From NCBI GenBank assembly GCA_903813345.2, contig CAIIXF020000008.1, positions 9,573,278 to 9,637,277 of the forward strand: a stretch of DNA of 64,000 nt. Direction: 5' to 3'. This document shows, piece after piece, positions 33,301 through 35,981 of the stretch. The notes under the pieces are model-generated. The model saw only the letters and a program-made list of their open reading frames with translations, had not been told where the DNA came from and searched no databases. The translations under genes and the position numbers were made by a program. How positions within the stretch are numbered: the first letter of the stretch is position 1; each line of letters starts with the position of its first letter. Source of the stretch: Owenia fusiformis. Its lineage: Eukaryota > Annelida > Polychaeta > Sabellida > Oweniidae.

Positions 33301-33890
33301 GGCATCCTTATTTCGACGAAGAAATCTGATTAGCGCGGTGAGTTCAGAGATTTATTGGAAAAGAAGGAAGACGAAGCTCTCTTTTAAGAAGCAATGTAGA
33401 ACGAATGTAAAGGGTAAAAGGAATCAAGTGTAGGGGTCAAATGCCTTGAAATATAGTAGAGTACAGTAGAACCTGTCTAATCCAAATGTCATTCCAGCCA
33501 GCCAAAAGTGTTCGGATTCTTTTACATGGAAGTATATGGAAGATTAAAAATGGGACCAAAAAAGTGTTCAAATTAAAAGATGTTCAGATTAAAGAAGTGT
33601 TCAGATATACAGGTTTTACTGTACATGTAATTATTACTATTAAGGTGAGCACAGTCGGGCAACTAACAGGACTTGTTTGTACTTGATCTCACTATGCCTT
33701 GGAGATAAGTTTGAAGAATTTGTGTTAACTGATGTGTCGCATCTTTGGTTGAATATCTATGCATATGTGTGCCACTTTTGATTGCCACATGCATCTAATA
33801 ATTCTGATTGTCACAATATAATCATTCCCCAAAATATAACTTACCATCACTGTCTGCATCCCAAGCTTCTAGTATCAAAGTGTAGGACCT
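214..33890 (-). CDS. Jagged: Jagged/Serrate Notch ligand, 17 internal exons (partial gene)
   Basis: Single-pass membrane ligand of Notch, of the Jagged/Serrate class. Seventeen exons join in frame into 2298 nt (766 codons). In order they give the end of the MNNL domain ([11 protein letters not shown]), a DSL domain ([21 protein letters not shown]), 16 EGF repeats and the start of a VWC-like region. The VWC-like region and 16 EGF repeats mark Jagged rather than Delta. Every junction has AG/GT ends and matching phase, and exon lengths follow human JAG1 closely (recalled, not looked up). The signal peptide, most of MNNL, the transmembrane helix and the cytoplasmic tail lie outside the window. 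One intron of 16.2 kb holds two plus-strand genes. Class assignment is very secure; one-to-one orthology to vertebrate JAG1 or JAG2 is not implied. Confidence 0.96.
339..1203. other. Jagged intron, no feature seen
   Basis: AT-rich intron of 865 bp between the VWC exon and the EGF15-16 exon. I see no gene, tandem array or clear mobile element in it. Confidence 0.7.
1204..1403 (-). CDS. Jagged: Jagged exon: rest of EGF15 and EGF16 (human exons 20+21 fused)
   Basis: A 200 bp exon, equal to human exons 20 (86) plus 21 (114) as recalled. It completes EGF15 ([18 protein letters not shown], then GFAGPDCR) and holds EGF16 ([14 protein letters not shown], then GRSGPRCDQ). JAG1 has GDNWYRCEC and GFAGPDCR at the same spots. 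This ends the EGF array. Phase 2 in, phase 1 out. Confidence 0.95.
1642..1786 (-). CDS. Jagged: Jagged exon: EGF14 and start of EGF15 (human exons 18+19 fused)
   Basis: A 145 bp exon, equal to human exons 18 (117) plus 19 (28) as I recall them. It encodes [20 protein letters not shown], then [10 protein letters not shown], and begins EGF15 with NINDCNPYP plus two bases of a Cys codon. Phase 1 in, phase 2 out. Confidence 0.93.
1997..2110 (-). CDS. Jagged: Jagged exon: EGF13 (human exon 17 equivalent)
   Basis: A 114 bp phase-1 exon: [13 protein letters not shown], then [15 protein letters not shown]1 QCDEATCNNGGTC and GGWEGTTC match. The donor (gtgtgt) is weaker than in the neighbouring exons. 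Confidence 0.93.
   Translation of the reverse strand, partial: GIVIVTVQPVLMGEHVLTLVQHLHVNAYQNGMGIRVS
2456..2483. repeat. 28 bp dispersed motif, copy 1
   Basis: ACAAGTGAGTGATTGCAA followed by AAGCTCACCA. The same 28 bases with one difference occur at 6144-6171. It lies 40 bp from a Jagged exon and is probably the end of an interspersed repeat. Confidence 0.6.
2523..2636 (-). CDS. Jagged: Jagged exon: EGF12 (human exon 16 equivalent)
   Basis: A 114 bp phase-1 exon with one EGF repeat: [14 protein letters not shown] ending WKGKTCS, matching JAG1 NDCSQNPCHNGGTC and WKGKTCH. Acceptor tttatcag-like, donor gtaagt. Confidence 0.94.
2744..2888. repeat. Degenerate minisatellite, about 17-34 bp unit
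   Basis: About seven imperfect copies of CATTCATTACTCATTTTCA-like units alternate with longer spacers. It lies in the 1.2 kb Jagged intron 2637-3830, which is otherwise featureless. Confidence 0.75.
3831..3944 (-). CDS. Jagged: Jagged exon: EGF11 (human exon 15 equivalent)
   Basis: A 114 bp phase-1 exon with one EGF repeat: [15 protein letters not shown], then [23 protein letters not shown]1 VNSYKCICSDGWEGAYC is the counterpart. Donor gtaagt. Confidence 0.95.
4192..4356 (-). CDS. Jagged: Jagged exon: EGF10 (human exon 14 equivalent)
   Basis: A 165 bp exon, the same length as in human, phase 1 at both ends. It encodes the divergent long EGF10: [20 protein letters not shown], then [10 protein letters not shown] and [12 protein letters not shown]1 VIDSCTVAMASND and [10 protein letters not shown] match closely. 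This unusual repeat is a fingerprint of the Jagged/Serrate class. Confidence 0.95.
4701..4806. repeat. Dispersed repeat family 1, copy a
   Basis: About 105 bp containing CCACCACCTGCC, CACAAAAAAAG, GTTGGAGACTATAACAATAT and GTCACCACC. Related copies lie at 5605-5660 (degraded), 50391-50490, 58471-58565 and 62415-62545. It lies in a Jagged intron. No coding capacity was seen, and the class (SINE or MITE) is unresolved. Confidence 0.75.
4837..4978 (-). CDS. Jagged: Jagged exon: EGF9 and start of EGF10 (human exon 13 equivalent)
   Basis: A 142 bp exon, three codons shorter than the 151 bp I recall for human. It encodes [16 protein letters not shown] ending FEGKNCSN, then a linker NRKNGQNFE. In JAG1 the linker carries an extra cysteine pair (HCRTTPC) that is absent here. 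Phase 0 in, phase 1 out. Confidence 0.93.
5245..5418 (-). CDS. Jagged: Jagged exon: rest of EGF7 and EGF8 (human exon 12 equivalent)
   Basis: A 174 bp phase-0 exon, the same length as human exon 12. It encodes [20 protein letters not shown], completing EGF7, then [16 protein letters not shown], a calcium-binding type EGF8 ending [17 protein letters not shown] is identical to human JAG1. Acceptor tttccag, donor gtaggt. It closes the giant intron that houses genes A and B. Confidence 0.95.
5605..5660. repeat. Dispersed repeat family 1, degraded copy b
   Basis: GAATGCTGACCGCCAGTCAC, then a TATAACATATATCACCACTT stretch, matches the family 1 layout with several differences. The rest of 5419-7038 holds ordinary AT-rich intron sequence. 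Confidence 0.45.
6144..6171. repeat. 28 bp dispersed motif, copy 2
   Basis: Second copy of the motif at 2456-2483. Here it follows a GACAGACGTACAGACAGAC stretch and about 320 bp (from 5820) that read like the body of an interspersed repeat. Confidence 0.6.
6848..6864 (+). promoter_or_regulatory. Possible TATA-like site upstream of gene A
   Basis: TATATATAAAAAA lies about 190 bp before the gene A ATG, the right side and a plausible distance for a TATA box with a 5' UTR. The region is so AT-rich that chance is a serious alternative. Confidence 0.25.
7039..7123 (+). CDS. Gene A exon 1: signal peptide
   Basis: The ATG at 7039 opens [12 protein letters not shown] followed by a hydrophobic stretch and ends VKGQ, leaving phase 1 at donor gtaagt. 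It is chosen because it is the first Met before a good signal-peptide core and because gene B begins with the same layout and phase. Confidence 0.85.
7039..12774 (+). CDS. Gene A: secreted vWA protein with Thr/Pro linker and CCGC Cys-rich C-terminus (8 exons, 396 aa)
   Basis: The complete gene joins 7039-7123, 9934-10067, 10253-10369, 10605-10758, 11195-11401, 11659-11808, 12252-12412 and 12592-12774 (1191 nt). Residues 1-28 are a signal peptide with a hydrophobic core at about 8-22. Residues 29-233 form a vWA domain with a full metal site: D39, S41 and S43 in DISCS, T119, and D155 in ITDG. Residues 233-282 are a Thr/Pro-rich linker. Residues 283-396 are a cysteine-rich basic tail whose core is C306-x6-C313-x6-CC-G-C323, then C352-x-C354-x2-C357-x6-C364. 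vWA domains bind protein ligands through the metal site, so an extracellular matrix or adhesion role is inferred. There is no transmembrane segment. The gene is nested in a Jagged intron on the opposite strand. All splice sites are predicted by eye and supported by paralogy to gene B. Confidence 0.9.
7228..8238. mobile_element. Harbinger-like non-autonomous element, about 1.0 kb
   Basis: Terminal inverted repeats begin TGCACCATTCAAAAGTTTGC on both ends and run into C- or G-rich tracts. The element is flanked by TTA on each side, the 3 bp target duplication usual for PIF/Harbinger. The interior has more short GGGG/CCCC blocks arranged as an extended inverted repeat. No transposase is seen. It lies in gene A intron 1, so it is transcribed with gene A and antisense with Jagged. 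Confidence 0.7.
8322..8720. repeat. Degenerate tandem repeat with AAAATGGCCGCC motif
   Basis: Three diverged units share AAAATGGCCRCCTACTACCC, then TGTGCCATGCTTATRGT, then CAAATATGAACAAAATCGCT. Unit length is about 150 bp, with the third unit truncated. Related AATGGTGGCCATTTTGA text recurs at 9555-9815. It is non-coding. Confidence 0.7.
8994..9388. mobile_element. Small inverted-repeat element, 395 bp (MITE-like)
   Basis: GTGGTCCTAATTATCGCA near 8995 reappears in inverted orientation at 9370-9388. An extra degenerate copy (TGGTCTTAATTATCGCACA) abuts the left end. No coding capacity. The transposon class is unknown to me. Confidence 0.55.
9934..10067 (+). CDS. Gene A exon 2: start of vWA domain, MIDAS DxSxS
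   Basis: A 134 bp exon, the same length as gene B exon 2. It encodes [20 protein letters not shown], the first beta strand plus the DxSxS metal-site motif with a Cys at its fourth position. It ends GSGDDELQ at donor gtttgt. Confidence 0.9.
10253..10369 (+). CDS. Gene A exon 3: vWA middle
   Basis: A 117 bp phase-0 exon encoding [19 protein letters not shown] and ending HQDNK. Gene B carries this and the next segment as one uninterrupted exon. Confidence 0.88.
10605..10758 (+). CDS. Gene A exon 4: vWA MIDAS Thr and Asp
   Basis: A 154 bp exon with [10 protein letters not shown] (MIDAS Thr119) and [12 protein letters not shown] (MIDAS Asp155). Acceptor taccttag, donor gtacta, phase 1 out. Confidence 0.9.
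11195..11401 (+). CDS. Gene A exon 5: end of vWA domain
   Basis: A 207 bp exon, equal in length to gene B exon 4. It encodes [20 protein letters not shown] and ends LLTEMC, whose Cys probably pairs with the Cys at the start of the domain (inference from other vWA proteins). Donor gtaagt. Confidence 0.9.
11659..11808 (+). CDS. Gene A exon 6: Thr/Pro-rich linker
   Basis: A 150 bp exon rich in Thr, Pro and Glu (for example [14 protein letters not shown] and [10 protein letters not shown]), ending FCE at donor gtatgt. It is probably an O-glycosylated spacer. In gene B the linker runs on without an intron into the Cys-rich module. Confidence 0.88.
12252..12412 (+). CDS. Gene A exon 7: first half of Cys-rich module
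   Basis: Encodes [20 protein letters not shown], then MF and a lysine-rich stretch ending KSKKK. The core aligns residue for residue with gene [20 protein letters not shown]. It contains one more Cys (C287) than gene B. Acceptor gtcccag, donor gtaaga. Confidence 0.88.
12592..12774 (+). CDS. Gene A exon 8: second half of Cys-rich module and stop
   Basis: Encodes [19 protein letters not shown], then a basic tail ([15 protein letters not shown]) and stop TAA at 12772. The C-x-C-x2-C-x6-CLP pattern matches gene [16 protein letters not shown]. The high Lys/Arg content suggests binding to acidic polymers (inference). Confidence 0.88.
   Translation, partial: GGLAFPMEATKFDKTCLCMKCIRQSAYCLPDDFKHLALGPKKKFRGFGKSGKNRNRDNEE
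12839..12844 (+). terminator. Gene A poly(A) signal AATAAA
   Basis: A canonical AATAAA lies 65 bp after the stop codon, giving a short 3' UTR. It is a common hexamer in AT-rich DNA, so support comes from position only. Confidence 0.5.
12845..13742. other. Spacer after gene A, nothing recognised
   Basis: AT-rich spacer within the Jagged intron, between the gene A poly(A) signal and the G-rich element. No gene, RNA or array is seen. Confidence 0.65.
13743..15092. mobile_element. G-rich element with internal tandem units and hAT-like ends
   Basis: Left end CAGGCCCGTAAGAC and right end (inverted) CAGGGCCGTCAGA resemble the CAGGG-type ends of hAT elements. Inside, four to five diverged units of roughly 250-280 bp repeat the order: poly-G tract, TTTTGTGGGGGATG-like text, CTAGAAAATTTTACAATTTT, AGATGCTATTTGGTG and TCTGGGCAC. 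G runs reach 8 to 11. No clean 8 bp target duplication and no transposase were found, so the class is tentative. Confidence 0.5.
15255..15457. repeat. Tandem duplication, about 108 bp period
   Basis: GTTCAGCTTCAGTGCACTGC at 15321 recurs as GTTCAGCTTTAGTGCACTGC at 15429. The preceding AAAATTTGATTTCTTTT and AAAATTTGATCTCTTTT stretches are equally spaced, giving two diverged copies. Confidence 0.65.
15480..15603. repeat. CATACA-rich satellite, left part
   Basis: Imperfect CATACA/CATAGCCAC/AATTCATA units. The same kind of text (CCCATGCATACATTTCATAC) resumes at 16606 after the mariner element, so the array was split by that insertion. Confidence 0.65.
15604..16597 (-). mobile_element. Mariner-like element, degraded, 994 bp
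   Basis: Terminal inverted repeats CGAGGGGTGACCCATAAGTC and CAAGGGGTGATCCAAAAGTC are flanked by TA on both sides, as for Tc1/mariner. On the minus strand, 15936-16139 reads [20 protein letters not shown], then [20 protein letters not shown], resembling the C-terminus of mariner transposases. The element is shorter than a usual 1.3 kb mariner and its frame is broken, so it is dead. Confidence 0.78.
15936..16351 (-). pseudogene. Mariner transposase remnant
   Basis: Two overlapping open stretches on the minus strand (16136-16351 and 15936-16139) cover the C-terminal part of a transposase, with stop and frame changes between them. The WEK/Y.EK-type ending and its position just inside the terminal repeat support the call. 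The catalytic DD(34)D triad cannot be identified. Confidence 0.55.
16598..16680. repeat. CATACA-rich satellite, right part
   Basis: CATGCATACATTTCATACAT and similar units continue the array interrupted by mariner. From here to 16990 only AT-rich 5' flank of gene B is seen. Confidence 0.6.
16886..16898 (+). promoter_or_regulatory. Possible TATA-like site upstream of gene B
   Basis: ATTTATATATGA lies about 100 bp before the gene B ATG. The upstream regions of genes A and B show no clear similarity, so this is positional only. Confidence 0.25.
16991..17063 (+). CDS. Gene B exon 1: signal peptide
   Basis: The ATG at 16991 opens [20 protein letters not shown] and the exon ends SGAQ, phase 1 at donor gtaaga, like gene A exon 1. 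An in-frame Met at codon 7 is an alternative start. Confidence 0.85.
16991..21300 (+). CDS. Gene B: secreted vWA protein with Thr/Pro linker and CCGC Cys-rich C-terminus (6 exons, 361 aa)
   Basis: Paralogue of gene A, complete: joins 16991-17063, 17388-17521, 17666-17936, 18776-18982, 19487-19728 and 21142-21300 (1086 nt). Residues 1-24 are a signal peptide. Residues 25-229 form a vWA domain with MIDAS residues D35, S37 and S39 in DISCS, T115 in CGTRTD and D151 in ITDG. Residues 229-272 are a Thr/Pro linker with a TPRPTPRPT repeat. Residues 273-361 are the Cys-rich module C282-x6-C289-x6-CC-G-C299, then C323-x-C325-x2-C328-x6-C335. There is no membrane anchor. Four intron positions are shared with gene A in place and phase; two gene A introns are absent. 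The family is not known to me beyond the vWA domain. It lies antisense to Jagged. Confidence 0.9.
17388..17521 (+). CDS. Gene B exon 2: start of vWA domain, MIDAS DxSxS
   Basis: A 134 bp exon encoding [20 protein letters not shown] and ending DDSQIQ. It has the same length and phases as gene A exon 2. Confidence 0.9.
17666..17936 (+). CDS. Gene B exon 3: vWA middle, MIDAS Thr and Asp (equals gene A exons 3+4)
   Basis: A 271 bp exon, equal to 117 + 154 bp of gene A exons 3 and 4. It carries [29 protein letters not shown] and [11 protein letters not shown]. The place where gene A has an intron reads straight through (NKGPRCGT). Confidence 0.92.
17979..18300. repeat. G-run-led interspersed repeat in gene B intron 3
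   Basis: After a run of more than fifteen G, the motif ATCTAGGGATTTTTT with CAAAAACAA text recurs four to five times, ending near CCTCCCTCCCAGAGGCTGAC. AGGCTGAC also occurs just before the G run. It is a non-coding interspersed repeat of unknown class. Confidence 0.55.
18776..18982 (+). CDS. Gene B exon 4: end of vWA domain
   Basis: A 207 bp exon encoding [20 protein letters not shown] and ending LMTAIC. Acceptor cacatttcag, donor gtaaga, phase 1 both ends. Confidence 0.92.
19487..19728 (+). CDS. Gene B exon 5: Thr/Pro linker fused to first half of Cys-rich module
   Basis: A 242 bp exon. The linker includes [11 protein letters not shown] and the repeat TPRPTPRPT. It continues through LCEGPRLKC into [19 protein letters not shown]. 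Gene A has an intron after the Cys-Glu of the linker end. Acceptor tttatag, donor gtatta. Confidence 0.9.
19729..21141 (+). other. Gene B last intron, no other gene seen
   Basis: A 1.4 kb AT-rich intron with a short GAATGAATGAATGAAGG run near 20335. An open frame at 19881-20177 has no recognisable features and is treated as chance. Confidence 0.6.
21142..21300 (+). CDS. Gene B exon 6: second half of Cys-rich module and stop
   Basis: Encodes [19 protein letters not shown], then IRKAWFCLP and a Gly/Pro-rich end (FGGYGRKG) before TAA at 21298. The preceding intron is 1413 bp. The exon lies 287 bp before the Jagged 47 bp exon on the other strand. Confidence 0.9.
   Translation, partial: GLKTPFQMAREGKCLCEDCIRKAWFCLPKQYKAQYYIGPPLPLKFGGYGRKG
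21514..21519 (+). terminator. Gene B poly(A) signal AATAAA
   Basis: AATAAA lies 214 bp after the stop; a variant ATTAAA at 21487 is the alternative. Cleavage just beyond would end the transcript within about 50 bp of Jagged exon 21587-21633, leaving little room between opposing transcription units. Confidence 0.5.
21587..21633 (-). CDS. Jagged: Jagged micro-exon: start of EGF7 (human exon 11 equivalent)
   Basis: A 47 bp exon, identical in length to human exon 11. It encodes [15 protein letters not shown] (JAG1 INDCLGQCQNDASCRD). Phase 1 in, phase 0 out. Its acceptor region is invaded by a minisatellite that begins six bases past the AG. On its other side, the plus-strand gene B ends with a poly(A) signal about 70 bp away. 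The next exon is 16.2 kb downstream. Confidence 0.93.
21641..22034. repeat. Minisatellite, 8 units of 43-53 bp, abutting a Jagged acceptor
   Basis: Units carry AAAGATTGATTCATGTCAAC and ATGTTGTAAGTT, then a variable TCAGTTGTATGTTAAAGAAAG end. Lengths differ through loss of a GTTGTA- or AAAG-type block. The first unit starts six bases past the acceptor of Jagged exon 21587-21633, so its sequence forms that acceptor's pyrimidine tract on the minus strand. Confidence 0.92.
22035..23480. other. Jagged intron remainder, little seen
   Basis: AT-rich intron. A fragment CAAATGGCAGCCATCTTG at 22620 resembles the AATGGCCGCC repeats elsewhere. No gene or array is seen. Confidence 0.6.
23481..23708 (-). 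CDS. Jagged: Jagged exon: EGF5 and EGF6 (human exons 9+10 fused)
   Basis: A 228 bp exon, exactly twice 114, carrying two EGF repeats. The first is [14 protein letters not shown] ending WKGPTCQLD; the second is [14 protein letters not shown] ending GWTGKNCD. The PCVNALSC segment parallels JAG1 PCVNAKSC. In human JAG1, as I recall, these repeats sit on two 114 bp exons, so an intron has been lost here or gained in vertebrates. Phase 1 at both ends. Confidence 0.95.
24005..24130. repeat. Outer inverted segment, left
   Basis: CTACAGTCCATTTC, then ATAAAACCTAAAAGATATGC, AATCAAAAGAA and CAAAATGTTTGTAT. The inverse, with moderate divergence, lies at 26385-26505. The two segments sit almost symmetrically outside the arms of the 24236-26295 element. 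Confidence 0.7.
24236..26295. mobile_element. 2.06 kb element with about 550 bp terminal inverted repeats
   Basis: The left arm 24236-24775 begins CACGCGGTAGTATCTCTTCG and is repeated in inverse orientation at 25745-26295 with high identity. The flanks share a 5 bp direct repeat ATTTT. The loop of about 970 bp (24776-25744) has no recognisable gene. The arms are much less AT-rich than the surroundings. It is a foldback or long-TIR non-autonomous transposon of unknown class inside the Jagged intron 23709-26949. Confidence 0.85.
26385..26505. repeat. Outer inverted segment, right
   Basis: Inverse partner of 24005-24130: CAAACATTTTGGGTGTAAAA, CTTTTGATTGCC, TTTTTAGGTTTTATC and GAAATGGACTGTAG. 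Spacing to the inner arm is about 90 bp, against about 106 bp on the left. Confidence 0.7.
26950..27063 (-). CDS. Jagged: Jagged exon: EGF4 (human exon 8 equivalent)
   Basis: A 114 bp exon (38 codons), the standard size for a single EGF exon in this gene, phase 1 at both ends. It encodes [13 protein letters not shown] ending [11 protein letters not shown]1 has ACLSDPC at the same place. Donor gtaagt. Confidence 0.94.
27415..27534 (-). CDS. Jagged: Jagged exon: EGF3 (human exon 7 equivalent)
   Basis: A 120 bp exon, the same length as I recall for human exon 7, with phase 1 at both ends. It encodes a canonical six-cysteine EGF repeat ([13 protein letters not shown], then FSGRNCE). The extra residues between the first two cysteines match JAG1 CGTHQPC. 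Confidence 0.94.
27810..27943 (-). CDS. Jagged: Jagged exon: rest of EGF1 and EGF2 (human exon 6 equivalent)
   Basis: A 134 bp exon, one codon longer than my recollection of the human exon (131). It encodes [19 protein letters not shown] and then the short EGF2 ending NWGGILCDQ. The CIPHPxC and NWGGxLCD motifs are typical of Jagged EGF1-2, which sit next to DSL and assist Notch binding. Phase 2 in, phase 1 out. Confidence 0.94.
28240..28300 (-). CDS. Jagged: Jagged exon: start of EGF1 (human exon 5 equivalent)
   Basis: A 61 bp exon, the same length as human JAG1 exon 5. It encodes [20 protein letters not shown], the first half of the short EGF1 directly after DSL (JAG1 [20 protein letters not shown]). 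Phase 1 in, phase 2 out. The donor gtaagtaa is strong. Confidence 0.94.
28301..29623. other. Jagged intron with one MITE fragment
   Basis: 1.3 kb intron between the DSL exon and the EGF1 exon. Apart from the pogo-like fragment at about 29330-29477, I see only AT-rich sequence. Confidence 0.6.
29330..29477. repeat. Pogo/Tigger-like MITE fragment plus flank
   Basis: Contains GAGGTGTTCAGATTAGAGAG and the right-end type ATACAGGTTTTACTG followed by TA. Bases 29421-29477 are identical to 33597-33653, and this identity passes beyond the TA end of the element. Confidence 0.65.
29624..29878 (-). CDS. Jagged: Jagged exon: DSL domain (human exon 4 equivalent)
   Basis: A 255 bp exon, the size I recall for human exon 4. 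It continues from MNNL ([18 protein letters not shown]) into the DSL domain, the receptor-contact module of Notch ligands. The DSL signature is plain: [16 protein letters not shown], then [13 protein letters not shown], then [11 protein letters not shown]. It enters and leaves in phase 1 (acceptor ttttcag, donor gtattt). This exon alone fixes the protein as a DSL ligand. Confidence 0.96.
33078..33395. repeat. Inverted-repeat arm, left (about 320 bp)
   Basis: From GCGCAGTCTAGTTATAAAC through GCCCCGCCCCCACGACCGA and AACCAATCAGCGAGCTGGAA to GAAGCTCTCTTTTAAGAAGC. It matches 35220-35553 in inverse orientation along its whole length with moderate divergence. It is GC-richer than its surroundings. 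Confidence 0.8.
33464..33621. mobile_element. Pogo/Tigger-like MITE, 158 bp
   Basis: Ends CAGTAGAACCTGTCTAATCC and (inverted) CAGTAAAACCTGTATATCTG are flanked by TA on both sides. The inside has GTGTTCAGATTAAAG-type repeats. TA target and CAGTA ends are typical of pogo/Tigger-derived MITEs. Confidence 0.7.
33845..33890 (-). CDS. Jagged: Jagged exon: end of MNNL/C2-like domain (human exon 3 equivalent)
   Basis: This 46 bp exon reads [15 protein letters not shown] and enters in phase 0. It leaves in phase 1, with the last base G completing a Gly codon in the next exon. JAG1 has the closely similar PRSYTLLVEAWDSSND at the end of its C2-like domain. The acceptor is ttttcag and the donor is gtaag. 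It lies between the arms of an inverted repeat (33078-35553). The upstream exon, which should carry most of MNNL, was not found in the remaining 30 kb. Confidence 0.9.
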
Positions 33891-34204
33891 CTGAAAATAG
33901 ATAATGAAAATAGATATTATCAAAATGTTTATTTTAAATTCATAACAACATAATGAAGTATATTTGCATATGCTCCCAAATCAGTATAGTGTGGCTACAA
34001 ATCAGTCAATCTGGAAAGAATAAAATATATGAATAGCAATTTAACAAAATCAGTTTTGAGGAGTCACTTATCAATTCAGTTGGGTGCAGAACATGATGAC
34101 TGTCAAAGAATGCCAAGGTGGCTTTCATGCTATATTTATATTTATTTGCACTGACAAATATTATATCATGCATTGTAAATCAGATCAAGAGGATCACTAG
34201 AAGA

Positions 34205-34340
34205 AACTATACATGGACGTAACCAGGGGGAGGGGGGGGGGGGTGGTGCGATCTCAGAGTAAGCTGCATGTTGCATCTTGACTAATTGTCAAAGTTGATT
34301 TTCCAAAGAACTATAAAAGCAATGGGGGGGGACTCAGTAT
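34205..34340. repeat. G-run interspersed fragment
   Basis: GGACGTAACCAGGGGGAGG followed by a 12 G run resembles the CAGGG-type ends of the 13.7-15.1 kb element, as a solo fragment. Confidence 0.45.
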
Positions 34341-35219
34341 GGGATTCCACTAACATTAGGAAAGTGTTCCTTGGAGGTAACCAGCTGGTGGAGTTTGCTG
34401 AACAAATGTTTAATATGTTTACAGGCTAGAGGAAGAGATAGGAATTATGCGGCCAATTTAACACGATTTGCCTTATCTCCTAACAAAGTAGCTCACTTAC
34501 CTACAGTTTAACCCTCCCTGAGCCAGATTGATGGAATACCTCAATTAGAACATCTTAATATAATTATTATTTCTAAAATATTTTTCTTGAAATTATGCAT
34601 ATTTCTTTGATTAGTATTTTTGTCATGTCTATTTACTCTGATGTAAAATCCCCGAAAACTGAAAACACATACAATTCACTGCTACAAATGGCAAACTGCC
34701 CTCCTAATTTGGAAATCTTGGGGCTGTGTGCCTGTATAAGTAGTAAAGAGTGAGTTTCTAGTACCTCATTCAATATTATGACACTAATTTCAAAATGAAT
34801 TGAAATTCATAATATTTAGCACACGTCCCTCTGGGATAGTTCCATTACTGATACCTATGTTTGGTTTCATGATTATTATTTTGGGGAATAAATAGGGCTG
34901 ATTGATTTTGGGGCATTTGTATATAGGTCCATACAGGCTAGAACTTAATCAAGACCAGGACTGGATCACATATAAAGCCAATAGTTTATACCTTGAATTC
35001 CAGTCTATTAACACATATGGTGTATTGAGTTTCTGTCTAGGATTTATATCCACAAACAACTTTGCATGTTTGCAATTTAGCCTATCTTTAATGAAAATAT
35101 TGATAATAGATCAAACAATTACTATTTTTGTTATGAATTATGTTATAATACACAAGGAAATCTATATATTAGCTTCTCTTTTTTATGTTTTTTGTTTAAT
35201 GTACCATTTTCATTTGTTT

Positions 35220-35553
35220 GAATTCGCTTCTCAAAAGAGTGCTTCATCTTCACTCTTTCAATTTACAATAAATCTCTGAACTCCCCGAACCATTCAGAGT
35301 TTGTCGTAGAAATACGGATGACTTTCTATATATGGTAATTTATTCTAACGTCATTGCATAGTTAATGAACACACATTTATCACGTGTTCCTTCCAGCTCT
35401 CTGATTAGATGAGAAAAGACCAGCGTGGTAGGTTTGAAATGATTTATGACCCAGACTGTCAAGGGCATCAGTCGTGGGGGTGGGGCTACTAAACTGTAGT
35501 ATAGCCTATACTAGGCAGAAGGTAGTTTATAACTAGACTGTGCACTTCTCTGC
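35220..35553. repeat. Inverted-repeat arm, right (about 330 bp)
   Basis: Runs from CGCTTCTCAAAAGAGTGCTT to TAACTAGACTGTGCAC. Together with 33078-33395 it brackets about 1.8 kb that includes Jagged exon 33845-33890. A third, internally deleted copy lies at 38979-39032. Confidence 0.8.
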
Positions 35554-35590
35554 ATTATAGTATGTTTAATGAAATGAATATGTATAGGAT

Positions 35591-35720
35591 ATCCTATGAT
35601 TTTGAGGGATATCATTTTTATCCACGCGTTGATATCAATATCTGGACGAGTGTAGCGAATGAGTGCAGATGTTGATATCAACGCATGGATTAAAATGATA
35701 TCATGAAAAAATCATAGGAT
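35591..35720. repeat. Long hairpin, about 52 bp stem (MITE-like)
   Basis: Arms 35591-35642 and 35668-35720 pair almost throughout (ATCCTATGATTTT, GATATCATTTTTATCC, GCGTTGATATCAA). The loop is about 25 nt. Confidence 0.8.
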
Positions 35721-35944
35721 GTTCTATTTCAATGCCATAGTTGAGGTCAAATCATCCCATAGTTCACCTTACAAAGCATTTCAAAATGACATTCAGTTTT
35801 ATTTTGTCATTTGAACTATAGCAAAAACATTAATCATTTCCATATTTGTGACGTCATGAAATCACCATGTAAGCATATAACATGTAACCAAGTAACATTG
35901 AACAATGAACACATTGGCGGGAGTTTTCAAATCCATGGAAAAGT

Positions 35945-35981
35945 GATATCTGTGGAATATTCTCCATATTCCACAGATATC
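35945..35981. repeat. Perfect 16 bp stem hairpin
   Basis: GATATCTGTGGAATAT and its exact inverse are separated by five bases, TCTCC. It sits within the hairpin-rich stretch 35591-36061, which also has inverted ATAGTTGAGGTCAAAT at 35741-35756 and 36036-36053. Confidence 0.85.

Larger units (their letters stand above)
29879..33844. other. 4.0 kb Jagged intron
   Basis: AT-rich intron between the DSL and MNNL exons. From 29879 to about 33070 no gene, array or transposon end was recognised. The last 0.8 kb holds an inverted-repeat arm and a pogo-like MITE, listed separately. Confidence 0.6.

Noticed and set aside
34902-35279. Plus-strand open frame of 125 codons
   Set aside because: No recognisable domain, Phe/Ile/Leu-rich as expected from AT-rich DNA, no supporting splice or promoter context, and its end lies inside a repeat arm.
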